DNA from: Physocladia obscura
Taxonomy: Eukaryota; Chytridiomycota; Chytridiomycetes; Chytridiales; Chytriomycetaceae
Reading direction: 5' to 3'
Length of the DNA: 21,972 nucleotides
NCBI GenBank assembly: GCA_027596945.1
Contig: JADGJH010000296.1
Coordinates: 1 to 21,972, forward strand
Shown: positions 19,646 to 21,972 of the stretch, piece after piece
How the letters are laid out: the number at the start of each line of letters is the position of its first letter
How positions within the stretch are numbered: position 1 is the first letter of the stretch
Made by a program: the position numbers and the translations under genes
Notes under the pieces: model-generated
The model's database searches: none
The model's input: only the letters and a program-made list of their open reading frames with translations
Told to the model about the DNA's origin: nothing

Positions 19646-19650
19646 AAAAA
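19646..19650 (-). terminator. Pol III terminator of tRNA-Val
   Basis: Five T on the minus strand three bases after the tRNA discriminator. Confidence 0.65.
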
Positions 19651-19653
19651 TGT

Positions 19654-19726
19654 TGGCTGCAGAGGGGTTCGAACCCTCGACATTCAGCGTGTAAAGCTGA
19701 CGTGATAACCACTACACTATGCTGCC
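19654..19726 (-). tRNA. tRNA-Val(TAC): tRNA-Val (anticodon TAC)
   Basis: A 73-nt intronless cloverleaf on the minus strand. Acceptor strands GGCAGCA and TGCAGCC pair except for an A4:A69 mismatch. The D arm is TAGTGTAGTGGTTATCA-type. The anticodon loop TTTACAC is closed by TCAGC/GCTGA, giving TAC. The T arm is GAGGG-TTCGAAC-CCCTC, and the discriminator is A. Five T on the minus strand at 19650-19646 serve as terminator. The acceptor mismatch is odd but all other stems are perfect. Confidence 0.9.
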
Positions 19727-20067
19727 TTGACACATTTTTACAAAAACTAATTAATTCTCCGTAATTTCAACTCGAAATTATTTTTATTATATTATTATAT
19801 TTATTTTCCTTTATTATTCTTCTATTTGTCAGTCGCAATTTCTTTTCCATTTCACAATTTTCTTCATGAAATTTTTACTTGCGCCACCCAAATATTCTAT
19901 TTCACTTTGTTTCAGAAAGGATCCTGAAACTCTATAAATTCAGAGCTATTGAAATGAAAATAAACAGAGAATTCTTTATGAAAAACTTCAACTTCGCTTC
20001 CCTTTAAAACAAAAAGGAAGCCTTCGCCGTGTAAGACACAGCTCAAGAATATTTGTCACTTCACTCA

Positions 20068-20094
20068 TTCCAAGTTAACTTCACCCACTTGGAA
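20068..20094 (+). repeat. Perfect 8-bp stem-loop in the retrotransposon leader
   Basis: TTCCAAGT (20068-20075) and ACTTGGAA (20087-20094) are exact reverse complements around an 11-nt loop, 22 bp before the primer-binding site. Confidence 0.6.
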
Positions 20095-20116
20095 TCTCTT
20101 CGATTCTCTCACATAT

Positions 20117-20128
20117 TGGTAGCACCGG
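20117..20128 (+). other. Primer-binding site for initiator tRNA-Met
   Basis: TGGTAGCACCGG complements a tRNA 3' end of CCGGTGCTA plus CCA. The implied A1-T72 first pair (5' AGC...) is the hallmark of eukaryotic initiator tRNA-Met, the primer used by Ty3 and many Gypsy elements. The position, just upstream of gag, fits. Confidence 0.75.
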
Positions 20129-20156
20129 AAAAATCTAAAAACCCCTCTCTTCATTG

Positions 20157-21269
20157 ATGTCAAGACCAAACGCCTTTGCTGTTCCAGATGAGATGGACTA
20201 CTCAGGCTCAAACCCTTCAAATCCGCAATCCGGACAACTAGCTGCTATTCTACAAGAAATGCAGGAACTCAGAGAAACAGTTCAAAGGCTCAGTCTTAAT
20301 AACAACAGCCTACAAGCTGAACTTCAAAATAGGATCTCTCACAAAAATTCTTCAGTGATCCCTCTCAATACATGCAACTTACCATTTTTCAAAATCACCT
20401 CAGTAATGCCACCAGAATTCAATGGCAACACTAGAACCAAGCCAGCACACAAAACTCAAAACATCATTGACAATTACTTACTCAGATGTGAAGAACAAGC
20501 CCAACTATATGGATTTCTCGCAGACTGCGCCGAGCCAACTCACCAGCAACAGCTGCGCTACACAGCCTGGATTACTACAGGACTCACAGAACATGCTTGT
20601 ACATGCTGGAGACATCTACCAGAAGATCAGTGGAGAAACATGACTTGGAAAAATTATCAAGCCTGGATTCATTCAAATTTTGGATCCCAATTAACCCTAA
20701 CACAAGCTGTTGAAGGCATTGATTCTCTTAAACAGACAAGATCTGCAACATTATATTCACAAGAATTTAACAATCTCTTATCTGCAATCCACTTCAGAAA
20801 TATTAATCTTGAAGACAGATACCTTTGCGTTAAGTACCTTCAAGGTCTTAAGCCGCACCTTCGCAACAAGCATGAGCTATTCAACATCAAAAATGATCTA
20901 AACAAACTTCAAATGGAGACTGAACGCCTAGACAATTTTTACTGGCAAAGAACAAAAGGGAGGCCTACTCCACAGCAAAATGGCACAAAACAAAATTTTC
21001 CTTCACAAAAATTTTCAACCCCAAATTTTCACAATCACGACAACAACGGACCACAACCAATGAATCTTTCAAACATACAATCTTTCCCACGTCTCTCAGA
21101 AGAAGAAAGAAAGACATACTGGAAAAACAGTTGGTGTACACTCTGCAGACTCAAGGACCATATGCACGATCAATGTCAAAAAACACAACAACAGTACCCA
21201 AGCAACAATAATCACAATAAAACCCCTAACAAAAGCAACAGAAATTATTTGAACAACAATAACAAGTGA
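20157..21269 (+). CDS. gag: Gag polyprotein of Ty3/Gypsy retrotransposon (370 aa)
   Basis: The first ATG is at 20157, 29 bp after the primer-binding site. A coiled coil at about 25-60 (LQEMQELRETVQRLSLNN) is followed by the Gypsy gag (retrotrans_gag) core with PPEFNG, WRHLPEDQW and the LKQ...QEFNNLLSAI and YLQGLKP segments (about 80-270). A zinc knuckle of type CX2CX4HX4C (C327-C340, CTLCRLKDHMHDQC) binds element RNA during packaging. The tail is Asn/Gln-rich. The frame is intact, which suggests a recent insertion. The stop TGA at 21267-21269 lies in a 17-nt overlap with the +1 frame that encodes protease. Confidence 0.92.
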   Translation: MSRPNAFAVPDEMDYSGSNPSNPQSGQLAAILQEMQELRETVQRLSLNNNSLQAELQNRISHKNSSVIPLNTCNLPFFKITSVMPPEFNGNTRTKPAHKTQNIIDNYLLRCEEQAQLYGFLADCAEPTHQQQLRYTAWITTGLTEHACTCWRHLPEDQWRNMTWKNYQAWIHSNFGSQLTLTQAVEGIDSLKQTRSATLYSQEFNNLLSAIHFRNINLEDRYLCVKYLQGLKPHLRNKHELFNIKNDLNKLQMETERLDNFYWQRTKGRPTPQQNGTKQNFPSQKFSTPNFHNHDNNGPQPMNLSNIQSFPRLSEEERKTYWKNSWCTLCRLKDHMHDQCQKTQQQYPSNNNHNKTPNKSNRNYLNNNNK

Positions 21270-21972
21270 ACCAATATTGGAAACTTCCAGCACGCCAAAC
21301 ATGTCAACAACATTGAAGTTGCCGCCACTATCAGCAGAAGCAGCAGCACTACCAAGGACAGCAACAACAGCAAATCAACTCAAGTTTGAAGAACACGAAC
21401 ATGAACAAGAATCACTTGCAACACATACTGAACCCTTCTCAATGGACTCACTAACAGACTTATTATCTCTTCAACTGCACCACACAGAACAACCAACTTC
21501 ACAATCATCTCTCCTCACAATTAATGGTTTTATAGGAAATCAACCAGCTGAAATACTCATTGACCCAGGAGCTAATGCCAGCTTCATGAACGCACAACAC
21601 AACCATCATCAAGAAATTCATCGTACAAACAAAAGACAGCCAATACGCCTGGCAGACCATTCAATCATTGACAGACGCATTTACAAGAATACTGAATATA
21701 CTATTACTACTTCAACTAGATTCAGGGACCAACATAATTTCATCTCCACTAACATTGCCTATGATTTAATACTAGGTAAGGACTGGTTAGACAAGTTCAA
21801 TCCAGCCATAGATTGGCCCTTGAATACTCTTTGCTTCAACTTCAAGAGCAATTTACATCAATGGATCTGTAAGACACCTCCGCGCAAGATTCAAATACTA
21901 TCAGCAACAGCCTTTAAAAACTTACTTCAAAGACCCCAAGACATTCAAATGCTAGGAATGCTCATACTAAAG
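21253..21972 (+). CDS. pol: Pol polyprotein, protease region (partial, off right edge)
   Basis: Open from just after a stop at 21250-21252 to the end of the window, in the +1 frame relative to gag; first ATG at 21301. The aspartic protease region is clear: LTINGFIGNQPAEILID, then PGANASFM, then the second conserved segment YDLILGKDWLDKFNPAIDW. The active-site triplet, normally Asp-Ser-Gly or Asp-Thr-Gly, reads Asp-Pro-Gly (21562-21570). Upstream is a Glu/Gln/Thr-rich linker. Expression would need +1 frameshifting within AACAACAATAACAAGTGA or reinitiation at 21301. Reverse transcriptase is not reached. Confidence 0.85.

Larger units (their letters stand above)
19727..21972 (+). mobile_element. 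Ty3/Gypsy LTR retrotransposon, 5' part (runs off the right edge)
   Basis: Order seen: a probable LTR region with TATAAATT (19933-19940) and AATAAA (19959-19964), a primer-binding site, gag with a zinc knuckle, and a protease frame. Reverse transcriptase, integrase and the 3' LTR would lie beyond the window. The left boundary is not defined because the second LTR is missing. A TG that could begin the LTR occurs at 19728, two bases from the tRNA, but other TG positions are equally possible. The element reads away from tRNA-Val and sits upstream of its transcription start. Confidence 0.85.

Noticed and set aside
19728..20116. Calling exact LTR boundaries from TG at 19728 to CA near 20113
   Set aside because: Without the 3' LTR or a target-site duplication the start cannot be fixed; several TG dinucleotides fit.
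1..21972. CRISPR arrays, bacterial operons or rRNA genes
   Set aside because: No regularly spaced repeats, no ribosome-binding-site pattern and no rRNA-like sequence; the genes are spliced and eukaryotic.

Overview
The window is nuclear DNA of a eukaryote, most likely a fungus and probably a zoosporic (chytrid-type) one. The signs are many short GT-AG introns (about 45-130 nt), a tRNA-Tyr with a short intron after position 37, a complex I NDUFS4 gene, fungal-style alkaline ceramidases, a Ctr copper transporter and a Ty3/Gypsy retrotransposon primed by initiator tRNA-Met. The chytrid assignment is inference; gene families and compact introns support it, but no marker gene proves it.

Layout. 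154-237: intron-bearing tRNA-Tyr. 357-3191 (-): six-exon TMEM62-type membrane metallophosphatase. It is head-to-head with 3246-3933 (+), a three-exon NDUFS4, with only 54 bp between the start codons. 4049-6494 (+): two-exon 796-residue protein of unknown function, tail-to-tail with a tandem array of three alkaline ceramidases on the minus strand (6513-7515, 7592-8553, 8642-9697). The three share active-site residues but differ in intron content. 9698-11310 holds one small + ORF and two uncertain spliced minus-strand candidates. 11311-13846 is AT-rich and gene-poor, with one imperfect hairpin of about 155 bp.

13847-14692 (-) and 15170-15943 (+) form a divergent pair: a six-helix cytochrome b561 with a methionine-rich predicted extracytoplasmic loop, and a Ctr-family copper transporter. 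Together they suggest a reduce-then-import copper module sharing one 477-bp promoter. This is the most attractive functional proposal in the window.

16080-18400 is an AT-rich tract of interrupted, codon-like frames. One frame has a GNT motif and, 34 codons later, an SGDDS motif inside hydrophobic flanks, an arrangement resembling motifs B and C of positive-strand RNA virus polymerases. I treat it as a possible decayed endogenous viral element, not proven. 18545-19618 (-) is a dienelactone-hydrolase-family gene whose usual catalytic Asp position reads Asn and whose start codon I cannot find. 19654-19726 (-) is tRNA-Val(TAC). Directly upstream of that tRNA lies the 5' end of a Ty3/Gypsy element (LTR region, primer-binding site, gag, protease) running off the right edge.

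Splice sites were chosen by eye from GT/AG signals, reading phase and family conservation; none is backed by transcripts.
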